Positions 20,297 to 31,227 of a stretch of 64,000 nucleotides of DNA are shown here, in pieces. Below the pieces are notes generated by a model. The model was not told where the DNA came from. It did no database searches and saw only the letters and a list, made by a program, of their open reading frames with translations. This stretch comes from Cylindrotheca closterium (Eukaryota > Bacillariophyta > Bacillariophyceae > Bacillariales > Bacillariaceae), in the NCBI GenBank assembly GCA_933822405.4, contig CAKOGP040000180.1, positions 22,700 to 86,699 on the forward strand, written 5' to 3'. Each line of letters begins with the position of its first letter. Position 1 is the first letter of the stretch. Position numbers and translations under genes: made by a program.

Positions 20297-23200
20297 CTAC
20301 ATTCTCATCTGGGACCGATGCCCTTGTTTACTCAGCTCGGTGATCTGCAAAATACCACCAACCATACAAATTATGCCAACAGCTCTCAACGTGGGTGTCC
20401 CGGTGCAGAAAAATACAGGTATAAGATTGAATGGCAAAAAGAGCGAAACTTGCGCTTTTGGTACGTTGCGTTTATACCACATTCCGGATACAAGGAGGTA
20501 CAGACTGGGCATCGTCGCAACTAGACCAAAAATGTGGATGATTGGACCTGTCATAGTAGTCGCGGTCCAGAGACTTGCGTTGCCAAGTCTTGAGGCGAAG
20601 GCCATTGCCTTATTGTGCGATATTGTCCTTTGCGCCATGGAGATCAGAGTACCTGCTGTAGCCAACGTTTCTTCGCTGCTCTTTTCGGCCCCTCCCAACG
20701 AGAAAACCCCACGAAAGAATATTGTGTAGAGAGAAGCTGCAAGAAATACTAAAATCGAGGCCACCAGAGGAGGTACAAACTGGTTTGATCGAGTGAGGTT
20801 TGGAAAGTTGATTCCGATAGCCTTGTTCGCAGGCTTTGCGGTGTTGCGTGATATTCTGGACACCCGACTTCTTCGTTCATTACATGTTTCACCCTCCAAC
20901 AACAGCATGATGGGAGAGATGAAGAAAGTCCCCAAGACTGGCGCTGGAATTCCGTATAAAGCTCGTACGTCTAAGACATGGTCTACTCCAGCCACTCCAA
21001 ATCGCCCATAGATCAATATGGTGGCCAAGATATATGCAAAGATACAGCTCAGGTTTCCAAGTCCCCTTGAGTTTTGATCCTTCGTTTGTCGCATCCTCAG
21101 CATTACTGATAGGGCAAGCGCAACAACGCAACTCACGGATAGGTAGGCAAACAGCCAACCATCCGAGCCGAATGGATGACCTGCAAAAGACGAGAGAACA
21201 AAAGACGGAACACCAGCAACGGTACCAAAAATAAAAAAAGATCCAAAGCTGATAGTGATCATTTGTTCAACTTCGTCAAACCCTTCCAATTCCAGAAAAT
21301 AACCAAGTACGCAAGTAACTGTTCCAAAGAATGCAACAACCATGGAGCAGACGCCGGTAATTATCATACTAAACGGACGTGCCTGGCCCATGCATTGGAC
21401 GGTAATAAACCATGAAACTCCAGAGCCAAACATGATGCTGAAAACCATCATCCGAAATAGAAGCTTCTTGTCTTTTCGTCCGGAGGGATGTCTCCGCTCA
21501 CGAAGTTCCAGTGGCCCCGTAATTGCAAGTAGGGTTGCAAGCGAAGCAAGCAGAATCCCCCATCCACCTGTGCGACTCCTTCGTTGCTTTACAATACGGC
21601 TGCCCAAGCTTGATATGGATGCGTAGGGATTTGAAACGCCAAATCCACTATCCCCTCCCAACCATTCGGGAACAGAAGGCGCAGAAGCTGCAATCCCAGC
21701 CCCCATAAGAATTGCTAGTGCAGCAACCTTCTTCCAAGTCTCACAACCACCTTCGGGGAAATAATGGTTCAATGTTGAAAAGCAGGCCATTCCCCACAAA
21801 GCGACGGCGAATCCAAACATCTCAGATACAGGTGGTGCCATGGCGTAATATGCCCCACCTTCATAGTGACTCGAAACAACCATCGTTACAGGCGTCAAAA
21901 CCATGGGCACCGAGGATACCAGAGCAAACGGAAGAACCACAAGTGAATATACGACCACAAATTGGAATGCCCGTTTTGGAACAGAGCCGAGTTGACGGCC
22001 ATCGGAAATTGATCTCTTGTACCGAGAGCTACTCTTGATGTATATTCGACTGAGGAAAGCTCTCGGACCAAGCATTACAATACATAGGATGGATGCGCAT
22101 ATAGATCGGTAGAACGCTCTGTGTGCCAATTGCTTTTGCTGTGGGTCATTCCTAACCTTGCTGTCTTGTTCGTTCATATCAATAAATGCAGCCACTGCTT
22201 TACCGATTGCGATGGACACAACAATGACCGAAGATTTTTTGCTGATCACAGTTGTCCGTCTGAGAAGAGATGAAACCCCCGCAGCCACAATACTGGTAAA
22301 AAAAACTGCCGTGTGGTCGTAAAGATATCCGTTTCCATCTGTTCCTTCCATAAACTCTTGCCCAACATAGTCAAGTGGGGCGGGCCTTTTAAGCAAGGTC
22401 AATTCCAGTGCGTCGAGAAGTAGGACATAAACTATGAAGCAAATTCCTGGAACATCAATGTATTTCAGAATATCAGCTCCCACTCCTCCTGTAGGTCGGA
22501 CAGCAAATCCAACGACCAACCCAATGAACAAAGAAGCAAAAACTTCCAGTTCTCCAAACCGAACCAGCCCAAGTTCCACACCAGGAACCACAAGGGGGAC
22601 TGTCAAGTCTATGGAAGCAAACCGATATGTGAAGAGGACTACTCCTGTGGCATATATCACGAAGAGGAATATGCAAAGATATCGCAGCATCTTCGTAGAG
22701 AACCAAATGCTGAGTCCCAGAAATGCTAGAGTTGGCAGTGGCGTCAAATTCCAGGGCATGCCAAAAGCCTTTCCGGCTAGAAGCCCGCATGCACAGATAC
22801 TGAGTTGAACCACATCCTCGTGGTATTCTCCAAACAATGGTTCATTCGTCACGGTTGACTGCCGTCCCCAGGTCCACATGGCAAATAAAGCACAAATTGT
22901 CGAAACGGTCAAATAAGTCGACAACACCCATGTTGACGCTGAGCTGTGTCCATGAAAACGGTAGGATATCGCATGACAAAGAGGGAGTAAGTAGCGTTGT
23001 TGCATCGCTAGTGACGCAAGAATAGATGCACCGACTGGAACGGCAGTCCCTTGCAACGTTTTCTGTCCTCTATTCGGGAAAATCTGGTTTCGCATTTCGT
23101 ACGGCGACTGCTCGACAAAAATCAAGATGCAGCAATGCAGCAGGTAAGGAACAATCCAAACAAGAATAAGGTCAAAAGCCGTGTCAAGAGATGCATATTG

Positions 23201-24296
23201 ACTGAAGATTCGACGACGAAAATTGAGAACATGCATTGTTCCCGGCATCAGAAGAAGCAACACGGAGTGAATTCTTGCAATGGATGAACTGATTGCATAG
23301 CGCGGGTTTGGGTTGCTGGGAGTAACATCGTAGGACGATCTCCGACATCCTAGGGCTAACATTCCCAATGCCATCAACACGGCGAAAAGGTGAGGTGCAA
23401 AAATCGCAACTTTGTCAATTCCCCATGAATCAAGCAGCAACCGAAGCGAATGGCAGGTGAGAATTGCAGCAGCCATCGGCGGGATAAGTGAATGAAGGGA
23501 CCGTTCCATATTCATTGCCATATCTGGCATATCGATATGCAGCCATTGAAACTGTAGGGTAATCCAGCAAGCCTTTATCACAAACAAATCACAACAAGTG
23601 TATGAGCAACATTTCGTAGAGACAGCAAAACGTGCCGAATCGTGGCAAGTCGCTCACCATTGAAAAGAACAGCACGCCCTCAACTAGGAGCTGTAGCAAA
23701 TAGAGGAGCATGTTCACTCCAACTGCATCTGCGTCATCAACTAAAAGCAATGATCCAATTCCGCTCGCCATTGTCAATACAAATGCTGCAATCCAAACTG
23801 ACACAGCGAGTGAATCACGAGCATTGCACAAGTCCATGCCATAAAGAATAAGCCCAACGAACGCAAATATTTGTATTATAATCGCAGACTCGTGCCACCA
23901 CAGCAGGGAGGCAAACGTGGTGCACAGTGCCGTCAAGGATTGCGAGTTATGTCGATACAGCAAAGGTTTATCGGCGGCGATAGACGACCTTTTGGTTACT
24001 GGGGGTTGTGGTTTGGCATAGCTGGTCGGCGGCATGACATACGAGCTTGAAGAAGCTGCCCCATATCCATATGTGGGTGCGCTGTCTAATGTCGCCGAGT
24101 TACTATTTGCTCGTCGCTGTGAGACATTGTGTGACGTCGAATTGACCTGGCCATATGGTTCCCGTTCCTGTGGATTTGATGGAATTTCTGGAGGTGAAGG
24201 TACCGAAGCGTAGCTAGACCGGGGCACATCACGTCGAGATATTGGTGCTGATGAACCAGCGCTCTGGTTTCTCGGTGGTGGAGGTGGTGGGATCAT
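20297..24296 (-). CDS. 1304-aa orphan polytopic membrane protein
   Basis: Two exons, 24296-23658 and 23572-20297, join in phase 0 (intron 85 nt) at GVLFFSM/ACWITLQFQW. Residues 1-110 are disordered and begin with a poly-proline run (MIPPPPPPRNQSAG), with many Ser and Tyr. The rest is a chain of roughly 25-28 hydrophobic segments separated by short loops, for example LTALCTTFASLLWWHESAII, FFGTVTCVLGYFLELEGF and FIFGTVAGVPSFVLSSF. I recognise no transporter signature. Conspicuous loop motifs are PEWLGGDSGFGVSNPYASIS and RRHPSGRKDKKLLFR. The very high number of spans and the long central part without repeats suggest a heterokont-specific membrane protein; role unknown. The exon join is well supported because the downstream frame lacks a plausible start. 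Confidence 0.8.
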
Positions 24297-24921
24297 TGCA
24301 TTCACAACGTTTTGGCTCTGTTTTGTTTCTCGGTTGTCATTTTACTCTTGCTCAATGATCGCGCGTTTTATTTGCGCACTGAAAAATCTTTCGAAAACTA
24401 TTACTGTACATTACTACGGGTACCAGGTACCGGTAGGACTACACGTGTACAGGGTTGGGTAAGAGGACAACAAAGGAAAAGATACTGTAGGAAGCTGCAA
24501 AAAGGATTCTTTGGTGGGACTGGCCGTTTTTGATACCATTCTAAATAAGCATTTGTGTGTGTTAAAGAGCAGAAGTGTGTGGTGACCCACCAGTTGTAGT
24601 CAACACAAATCATCGAGCAAGAACGGCTACAGAAGTACTCGTAATTTTGAAACAATGAGCAATCGAATGAATCATAATCGATGAAAGATGCATCCGCTCA
24701 GACCAATGACTTCCAACTCCTGCTGTTACCATACTCGTACTGGTACCCAAAATGACTTTGGAAATCTACCGTTAGAACCGTACCACCCTAGAACAAAGAT
24801 TGAAAGAATATCCTATCCTGCTTTCTTTGAATAGTTGAAAAGCCTAAGCTTTTAATCAGGAGACGAAAGACATTCAGCATAGTTGGGCAATGCATTGCAG
24901 CTCTAACGACTGATTGGAAGG
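24297..24921. other. divergent intergenic region with GTAC cluster
   Basis: 625 bp between the divergent starts of the polytopic protein and the AlkB-SRA gene. It contains GGGTACCAGGTACCGG (24419-24434) with TACCGGTA at 24428-24435, then ACGTGTACAGG, and a second GTAC-rich patch at 24728-24745. No RNA gene or supported ORF. Confidence 0.55.
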
Positions 24922-26896
24922 ATGTCCAAGTCCTCGTTCCCTGCAAGAAAGAAAGCCATGGTAAAGAAACGAAAGCCAATCAAGCTTGACAATACCCTCA
25001 CTCGCAATAGTATCTTCGCTCCATCAAGAGAAGCTATGAAGAAAGCTCATGTCACCGAGCCCAGCCACCATGGACCAATGCCAAAAATTTCTGAGCCTAG
25101 AGCTGACATTTCCGCTGTTTCTTCTCATGTTCACTGTACGACGAATCAAAATAGGGGTTGCAATGCACCACTCGTACAGGACGACGGGGCCAGGTCGGCG
25201 AAACGAAAGCCAATCAAGCTTGACAATACCCTCACTCGCAATAGTATCTTCGCTCCATCAAGAGAAGCTATGAAGAAAGCTCATGTCACCGAGCCCAGCC
25301 ACCATGGACCAATGCCAAAAATTTCTGAGCCTAGAGCTGACATTTCCGCTGTTTCTTCTCATGTTCACTGTACGACGAATCAAAATAGGGGTTGCAATGC
25401 ACCACTCGTACAGGACGACGGGGCCAGGTCGGCGAAAAAGATTCGAAAGTCCGCAGGCAGTAGACGCAAGCTTGCAACGATAAGGCGTCATCGAGGATGT
25501 GTAAGGACAGCAACCGGGGATCGGAACCAGTGGACACCGCCCGAGATTTATTCGATCCCAACTGCTAGGAATAGACGTGCTAGAAACAGGTATCAAGCAC
25601 CATTCTGCCACAAGCTTCGCAGGGGAGGAACCTTGAAAGTTTATCCAAATCTGTTATCAGAAGATGAATTGAAAAGTCTTCTGGAGGAAATTTTGAGTTC
25701 CGGTTTTTTTCGCCAGTACAAAGTCCAAGGCCAAGATGAACCAAGACTTCATTATCTTCTCAATGACAAAGCGACTTGTGATGAATTTGCCTTACAACCT
25801 GGGTATAGATACGCGCGAGTAACGACCAAAGCACGGCCGCTGAGCCAATCGCCTCTTTTGGCAAGCCTGTCGAAGAAGCTGGCAGCTGCCAGTGGCATTG
25901 ACAGGTGGAATATCGGCGTAAGTCCTGTCCTGTACCGGGATTCAAAGGATGGCATGGGAGGACACGCGGATAATGATCAGGGAGAAACGTTAATCCTCTG
26001 TCTCGTATTGGCTTCTCCTGATGAAGCAAGACCAGTGGTTATTACTCCAAATCCGAAGGAATCGAAGCTTCAAGATGGTGACGAGAAAATCGAACTAATA
26101 CTGAGGGCCGGAGACGCGTAAGTGAAGCTTGGTTTAAGGCTGGAATTGTTTGGAATATACTCATTTGAAGCATTTTAGTTATGTAATGGATGGCGAAATG
26201 CAGAAATATTACTTGCACTCCGTACCGAAAAGGAATAGGGATGAGGAAGAGCAAGACCATGCCGATAAGCGTCGCATTTCAGTTGTCTTTCGTGCTGGGG
26301 ATGAAGTCTTTGTAAAGCGTGACTCTGGACGACCGTGCAAAAATCTCTCCGCGAAACCCCGCCCGACACAAACTTTTGGCCGTATCAATGAACTCTTTGA
26401 AGGTCATTTATACACTCGATCAAAGTTGTTCAACTTGAATGCCCATAGAGTGCAACAGCGTGGAATCAGTGGAAACAGAAAAACAGGCGCTGACGCCATT
26501 ATTATCAGTGGCCGTCGAAAAGATAACTTTGAACAAGACAACTTTCGGTTCTTGGAGTATGCTGCAGAGGGAAGAATAGGCGCTATAGGGCTGGTCGAAA
26601 GCTACAACAAACGTCTGCCGATCCGAGTTTTTCGGTCAAGCACGTACAGGAGTAGGTACAGAGCTATTCCAAAGTCCATTCACAAGGACAAACGAACAAA
26701 GTACCGATACGACGGCCTGTACAAAATTGTATCCTATACTAAGCCAGTGGTTCAAAAAGGTGCGTTTGTCTTTGAGCTCCACAGGTCGAAAGTTGGCAGC
26801 GATCCGTATTCAAACCTTATTCGGAACAAGGAAATGTTAGACCTATGTCCAGCACCTGGCAAGAAAAATATTCAGGCCTCGGACAAGACCGTTTAA
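24922..26896 (+). CDS. AlkB-type dioxygenase fused to an SRA (SAD/YDG) domain
   Basis: Two exons, 24922-26117 and 26179-26896, join in phase (intron 61 nt) to 637 residues. Residues 1-170 are basic and contain a perfect 78-residue tandem repeat. Residues about 230-450 form an AlkB-like Fe(II)/2-oxoglutarate dioxygenase: GYRYARVTTKARPL, GGHADNDQGE with the His-x-Asp iron ligands (H348, D350), AYVMDGEMQKYYLHSVPKR with the distal His (H412), and RRISVVFR carrying the 2-oxoglutarate arginine. Residues about 470-605 are an SRA domain: GISGNRKTGADAIIISG, YAAEGRIGAIG, and TKYRYDGLYKIVSYTKP. SRA domains flip out and bind 5-methylcytosine or 5-hydroxymethylcytosine; AlkB enzymes oxidise modified bases. 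The fusion suggests a nuclear enzyme acting on modified DNA. Domain calls strong; substrate unknown. Confidence 0.9.
24966..25437 (+). repeat. perfect 234-bp in-frame tandem duplication
   Basis: The stretch beginning at 24966 is repeated base for base from 25200, with period 234 bp (78 codons); identity runs to 25203 and 25437. The repeat junction carries GAAA microhomology. It lies in the N-terminal region of the AlkB-SRA gene and keeps the frame. Zero differences imply a very recent event, gene conversion, or an assembly duplication. Confidence 0.97.
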
Positions 26897-27003
26897 ATTA
26901 CTCGCCTGCTATTGAACAGAATTGTGGTCGGCTAAGAACGTAGAGGCGGGAAACAATGAGAACGAGGCCCGAACTACAATGGTTTGGAGTTGATTTTAGC
27001 CGC

Positions 27004-27042
27004 AGAGTACCAGGCAGGGTACCAGTGCTGGTACCGTACAAC
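27004..27042. repeat. GTAC-rich palindromic cluster
   Basis: AGTACCAGGCAGGGTACCAG followed by TGCTGGTACCGTAC, upstream of the histone-fold gene at 27140 and after the AlkB-SRA gene. Same family of short palindromic units as at 12128 and 24419. Confidence 0.55.
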
Positions 27043-27139
27043 GATATTGTAGTGTGCAAAATGAAATATTAATCGAATGAATCAATCCAATAATGATTTT
27101 TACTTACAAACGAAACAACATACTGGTACATAGACAGTC

Positions 27140-27667
27140 ATGAATCATCCCGAGGACAATAGGCACGATACAGATGATACCGTTTTCGACCCAATATCAT
27201 TGTTGGATCACGAGAAAACCAAGAAGCTACTTTTTAGGGAAGAACCAAAAATCGCAAGACTTTCACAGCAGAATGTTCGAATGATTGATACCACAGCTGT
27301 GCTCTTCCTAAAGGATCTGGTCTCGATTACATCTTCAAGAACAACTGAACAATCAGACTGCATCACATTACGAGATTTGCGGTCGGCCATTTCATCGAAT
27401 GAATCGCTCCATTTCTTGAAAACTTCTGTGGATTGCTTAAAGGAATCCAACCGCATGGAAACACCTTACCTTCCCACCAAAAAGGCAAAGCGTCATTCCT
27501 TGATAGAGCCGAATAACAAAAAGATCAAGAAAGTAAAATCAGTTTTGGGCAATCACAGAAACGACGAGGAAACAGTCGGTTTTGCAATCGCTGTGTCAGA
27601 ACACAAGAACGCGAGTACTGTTAATCCAACACTCGAGATTGTTCCAGATGACGACGACTATGATTAA
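27140..27667 (+). CDS. histone-fold protein (NF-YC / CHRAC / Dpb3-like)
   Basis: A 175-codon single-exon ORF. Residues about 35-100 fit a CBF/NF-Y-type histone fold: KIARLSQQNVRMIDTTAVLF, LKDLVSITSSRTTEQSDCIT and LRDLRSAISSNESLHFLK, the helix-loop-helix pattern in which a long central helix is followed by 'aI..ne.l.FL'. Members pair with a partner fold in CCAAT-binding factor, DNA polymerase epsilon or chromatin-remodelling complexes; which one applies cannot be told. The C-terminal part is basic with nuclear-localisation-like runs (KKAKRH, NNKKIKKVK) and ends in DDDDYD. Preceded by a GTAC-rich patch. Confident it is a gene, moderate on fold, low on complex. Confidence 0.65.
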   Translation: MNHPEDNRHDTDDTVFDPISLLDHEKTKKLLFREEPKIARLSQQNVRMIDTTAVLFLKDLVSITSSRTTEQSDCITLRDLRSAISSNESLHFLKTSVDCLKESNRMETPYLPTKKAKRHSLIEPNNKKIKKVKSVLGNHRNDEETVGFAIAVSEHKNASTVNPTLEIVPDDDDYD

Positions 27668-27771
27668 TTACCAAGTTTCCTTGTTCAACTTCTCTACATT
27701 AAGCTCCAAACGGACACAGAAATCAAGCGTTGCTTTGCTAACTGACGACATGTGACGATTCGCAGAATAGA

Positions 27772-29895
27772 TCAGACTGATCCAGGATAGACTTCGTTCC
27801 ACTTTTCGCGCATCTTCATGGAAATCTCGGGGTAGTTGCGTTCAAGTTCCGCTGGCGCATCGGCAAACATGACAATGACAGCATTGACACCACTTGCCAT
27901 GGTGGACAATAAGATGGCAGTGATCGCGGTACCAAGTATGAAACCCAATATAAACGCAAAGATTGGAGCGTCCGAGGGAACACTTGAAAACCATTCAGTA
28001 TTGGATTCCAATAGGACGGCAATACCGCCCATGAAGCCGCCTGTAACAAAAGACATTAAACCAACAACATTCCCGACTCTGCAGGAGAGAGAGGACGATT
28101 GAGTTGGGTGAAGTGTGCCCTCGATATTTGCAAATCTCAGACAAAGACTTACAGATCATCAGCAATAATTGCCTCCCATCCACGATTCTTGAACAATTGA
28201 ATAACATTCTTTCCAGCCTCGAGATAACCGTAGCCATATACTCCCACATAGACGAAGGCCCATTTATTGAAGTCTTTTTTGAAATGATAGAAAGCGCTTG
28301 GTGTTAGCATAAGCAATGGTATAGACATTTTGGAACGAAAAAGGCTCACATTCAACAAGGCCAGCAAGACACCCCAAAAGACACTCTGCGATACAAGCAA
28401 GTCTTTTGGAAGAGGATTTTTTGTGTTAGCAAAAAAAAAGATACGGTGTATTTAAGTCGAACATGAAACTTACATTCCGGCGTCACCGTTTTCTCGTCTG
28501 TTTTAAAGCGGGATCCCCTGTGTTATTAGTTCGTTGGATTCACAGAACAAGATTTGAAATCAACCTTGAAAAACTTACGCCGAACGAGCTAGCGACTCAA
28601 GGGCTCTGATGATGGCTACAAGGAGGCTTCCGAAGCAAATACTACCAAAAGAAGTAGTCACAGTTCGTATGAAAGAGCCACAAACCGCACCGGAGCAAAA
28701 ACCGTTGTCTTGGGGCGCAATCCACCAAGTTCCAACAACACCACTGATAGTGCATTGCACACAATTCTCTAGCACTTGTTCAGTGAAGAACATGGATAAG
28801 AACATGAGGAATAAGTACCCGTAGGCAACTCCGCTTGAGCTGCTACCGTCTGCAGAACCGGTTGAATAAATCGAATCATATATACCTAGGAAAGCCACTA
28901 GCCTGCAAATTTTGCAATTAAGGGTGAGGCAATGCACAATGTTTGCAACAAAGCAGCGAGTAATGCATGACTCACCAAACGATCACCCAGAAAACTCCAA
29001 GAATTGGGAAAAGATATGCGAAGAGGACAACTCCTGTAATTTCAAATCTGTAGGGTGAGGCAATGCACAACTATTGATGAGACGATCACTGATGCCTTAC
29101 CAAAATTTTGCCGTATTGCGGTAATCGCGGTACTGAGGTTGCAGGCTAGTGTAATAAAAGATGGGTTCAGTAAAAGAGAAGCAATGTCGAATGTCATATT
29201 TGCGAGTGCCGACACAAATTGCGTGGACTCTTCTGACGAGTAACTGACAAATATGTTGGGTACTGATACCCTTAAACGTCCGACTTACCTGCGAAGGGTA
29301 TTCTGCTCCACACGGCCTTTGCGTACCAAACTGAGATGCCAAAGAAAAGCAACCCGACGACTCCGCCAATGATTGAACCTGATAGGAAAGCCATGACGGC
29401 CCAGATCCCAGCGAGAATTGTTACAAAAATTAGAGATATTTTTATGACGGTTTCAGGAAACTTCATGACGATCAAAAGGGCAAATCCGGCAAAGACGAGG
29501 GATACGAGACTGATAACAACCCCGGCGTAGATAAATCCAGAATAATCATAAATGGAACCTCCGTCTGAGGCGGAAGTCAAGGCATCCTTGCCCATGGTGG
29601 CAGCAATACCGATGATGGCTTCAACGTAGCAATGCACAGTAAACGGTGAGACAATGCAAAAATTGCAATGCGCAGTGGTGTCAACTTCCCCCCTCACCTG
29701 CAACGTTCACGTATAACAAAACTGCGAAAATTGAACAAAGGGTGAGGCATACAAAAATTGCAAGAACATATTCATACGGTAGAAAAAACTGTTACCTGCA
29801 AAGATTGGATCTTTACATCCAGGCTTTCGTTCCGATTGACTTGCCTGTTGCTGTGGAGAAATATGATCTCCTGCAACCATGACAGGGCTTGACAT
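27772..29895 (-). CDS. choline transporter-like protein (CTL/SLC44/PNS1 family)
   Basis: Ten exons by splice sites and phase: 29895-29796, 29721-29698 (24 nt), 29618-29289, 29145-29101 (45 nt), 29033-28976, 28902-28579, 28517-28474, 28402-28350, 28273-28153, 28078-27772; about 468 residues. Family hallmarks: VLLYVNVAAIIGIAATMGKD (first span), CNLSTAITAIRQN, FWVIVWLVAFLGIYD, VLENCVQCTISGVVGTWW, SFGSICFGSLLVAIIRALES, LACIAECLLGCL, YFNKWAFVYVGVYGYGYLEA, GKNVIQLFKNRGWEAIIADD and the final STMASGVNAVIVMFADAPA. CTLs are plasma-membrane or mitochondrial proteins linked to choline transport. All joins are in phase except exon 7 to 8 (phase 1 against 2), so one end there is wrong or a base is missing. 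Intron density is far above the window's norm. Confidence 0.9.
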
Positions 29896-30140
29896 TGTAT
29901 TTTAATATGGAGGTATTAGTATTGAAGATCGTTGAGTGTTGAATTGAACAATGTTCTTCAAGTGCATTGTTGAATAGTCATCCTTCAGGGCATTTCAGTC
30001 CGCTGAGTCAATCAATCATTTACTGTACTACGAGTACAATCGATCGTTCTTTTTTTATAATATGACACCGTATTGGTACTGGTACTGGTACAGCAGCATC
30101 ACACAGCCAGCACAAACAGAAACGAAACCGATTCACACTC

Positions 30141-30872
30141 ATGCTGATCTACCGCTCGCTACCAGGCCAACCCCTCTGTCACGCATGGCATCCACAAGCA
30201 GTTTCTTATTCTCACCAGCTTGCGCCTTTGCAGCATCCGGAAAGATACCCTACTCAGTTGCAGCTTGATGCAGGTCAACATAAGGATATCAACATCGACG
30301 ATGTATTGCTAGAAGCTGAGAATGCGCTTCAAGTTGCGGAAGCGTCGCTCTCTTTACCCAAAACGAACGGGTCTACATTATTGACTCGTTCTGCAGATGC
30401 CGTTGCTGGTTTGATTGGGGGCATGATTTTCGGAGCCCTGCTGGGCTCTCTATTATTTCTCCAGTTTCCAGGCTTGGATTTACTAATATCGTCGCCTTTA
30501 ATCTTGGCCTCATTTGCCTTCGGCACTGTTGGTTTTGCCAGTGGGTTTGCGAATACCCAAACAGCTGCTGTCATTCGAATTTTTTTGGGCAGCCCTATTA
30601 AAGGATTGCTCTCGTTGCTTGGACTGGTTGCTCTAAAACAAGTGGAATCAGGGGTCCAAAAAGTTCAATCTATCCCGTCCAAAATGGTGAACAGTGTTGC
30701 AAAGAAAGTACACGAAATCATACAATATCCTTCCAAATTGGCCGCAGAAACAAAAAATATGATTTCTGGAACAAAAGACGAACAGTCCTGGAATCACCTA
30801 AATTTAAGGAGTGCAATGTTGGTCATCACTTTGCCCATCATTGTTTGGATCTTGACCTCACAGCCATTCTAA
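30141..30872 (+). CDS. small membrane protein of unknown function
   Basis: An ATG-initiated 243-codon ORF. After a polar stretch with an acidic helix (INIDDVLLEAENALQVAEAS) come two hydrophobic segments (AVAGLIGGMIFGALLGSLLF and LILASFAFGTVGFASGFA), a helical basic region (VQSIPSKMVNSVAKKVHEII) and a C-terminal hydrophobic segment (AMLVITLPIIVWILT) that could be a tail anchor. No family recognised. The N-terminus is doubtful: in another frame, ATG 30185 opens with SFLFSPACAFAAS, which resembles a diatom plastid leader, but joining it would need an indel. Weak GTAC-rich repeats (TACTGGTACTGGTAC) lie at 30075-30089. Confidence 0.6.
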   Translation: MLIYRSLPGQPLCHAWHPQAVSYSHQLAPLQHPERYPTQLQLDAGQHKDINIDDVLLEAENALQVAEASLSLPKTNGSTLLTRSADAVAGLIGGMIFGALLGSLLFLQFPGLDLLISSPLILASFAFGTVGFASGFANTQTAAVIRIFLGSPIKGLLSLLGLVALKQVESGVQKVQSIPSKMVNSVAKKVHEIIQYPSKLAAETKNMISGTKDEQSWNHLNLRSAMLVITLPIIVWILTSQPF

Positions 30873-31227
30873 TGACGCTGTATTCCAACAGAGCAAGACT
30901 AAATATTACGATTCTTTCTTTTTACATAAGAACCGGGGCGTTTTTAAAATGAATATGTGTGAAACTGACTGGTAAGTGTATTATATGTTTGAAACAGGTG
31001 AGTACGATGGCACCTTTCGCCGACTGACTAAAAGTAGGGAGTTGCTGACCCAACAAAGCTTGTCGATGGCTACGAGCAACACATCGACTATTTTCACTTT
31101 GATCCATCTGTAAACCAGTATGGACCGGAAAAGCACAGAGTTACGTGATAATCGTAAACGACCAATTAATATAGATAGGATTGGATGGGCCTCAACAGAC
31201 GAATTCCAGGTCCTTGATCCATTTCTT
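30873..31227. other. convergent spacer
   Basis: 355 bp between two convergent genes. A long minus-strand frame through it (to 30981) is an out-of-frame extension past the CLPTM1 stop. Nothing else seen. Confidence 0.45.

Noticed and set aside
23589..24305. Separate 238-residue gene upstream of the 1096-codon ORF
   Set aside because: A GTGAGC donor and in-phase acceptor join it to the large ORF, and its last 26 residues are intronic.
24966..25437. Tandem repeat as a transposon insertion
   Set aside because: No terminal repeats or target duplication; it is a direct duplication of coding sequence.
26150..26896. SRA-domain ORF as a separate gene
   Set aside because: The spliced join restores the AlkB segment AYVMDGEMQKYYLHSVPK, with the distal iron His coming from the second exon, so it is one gene.
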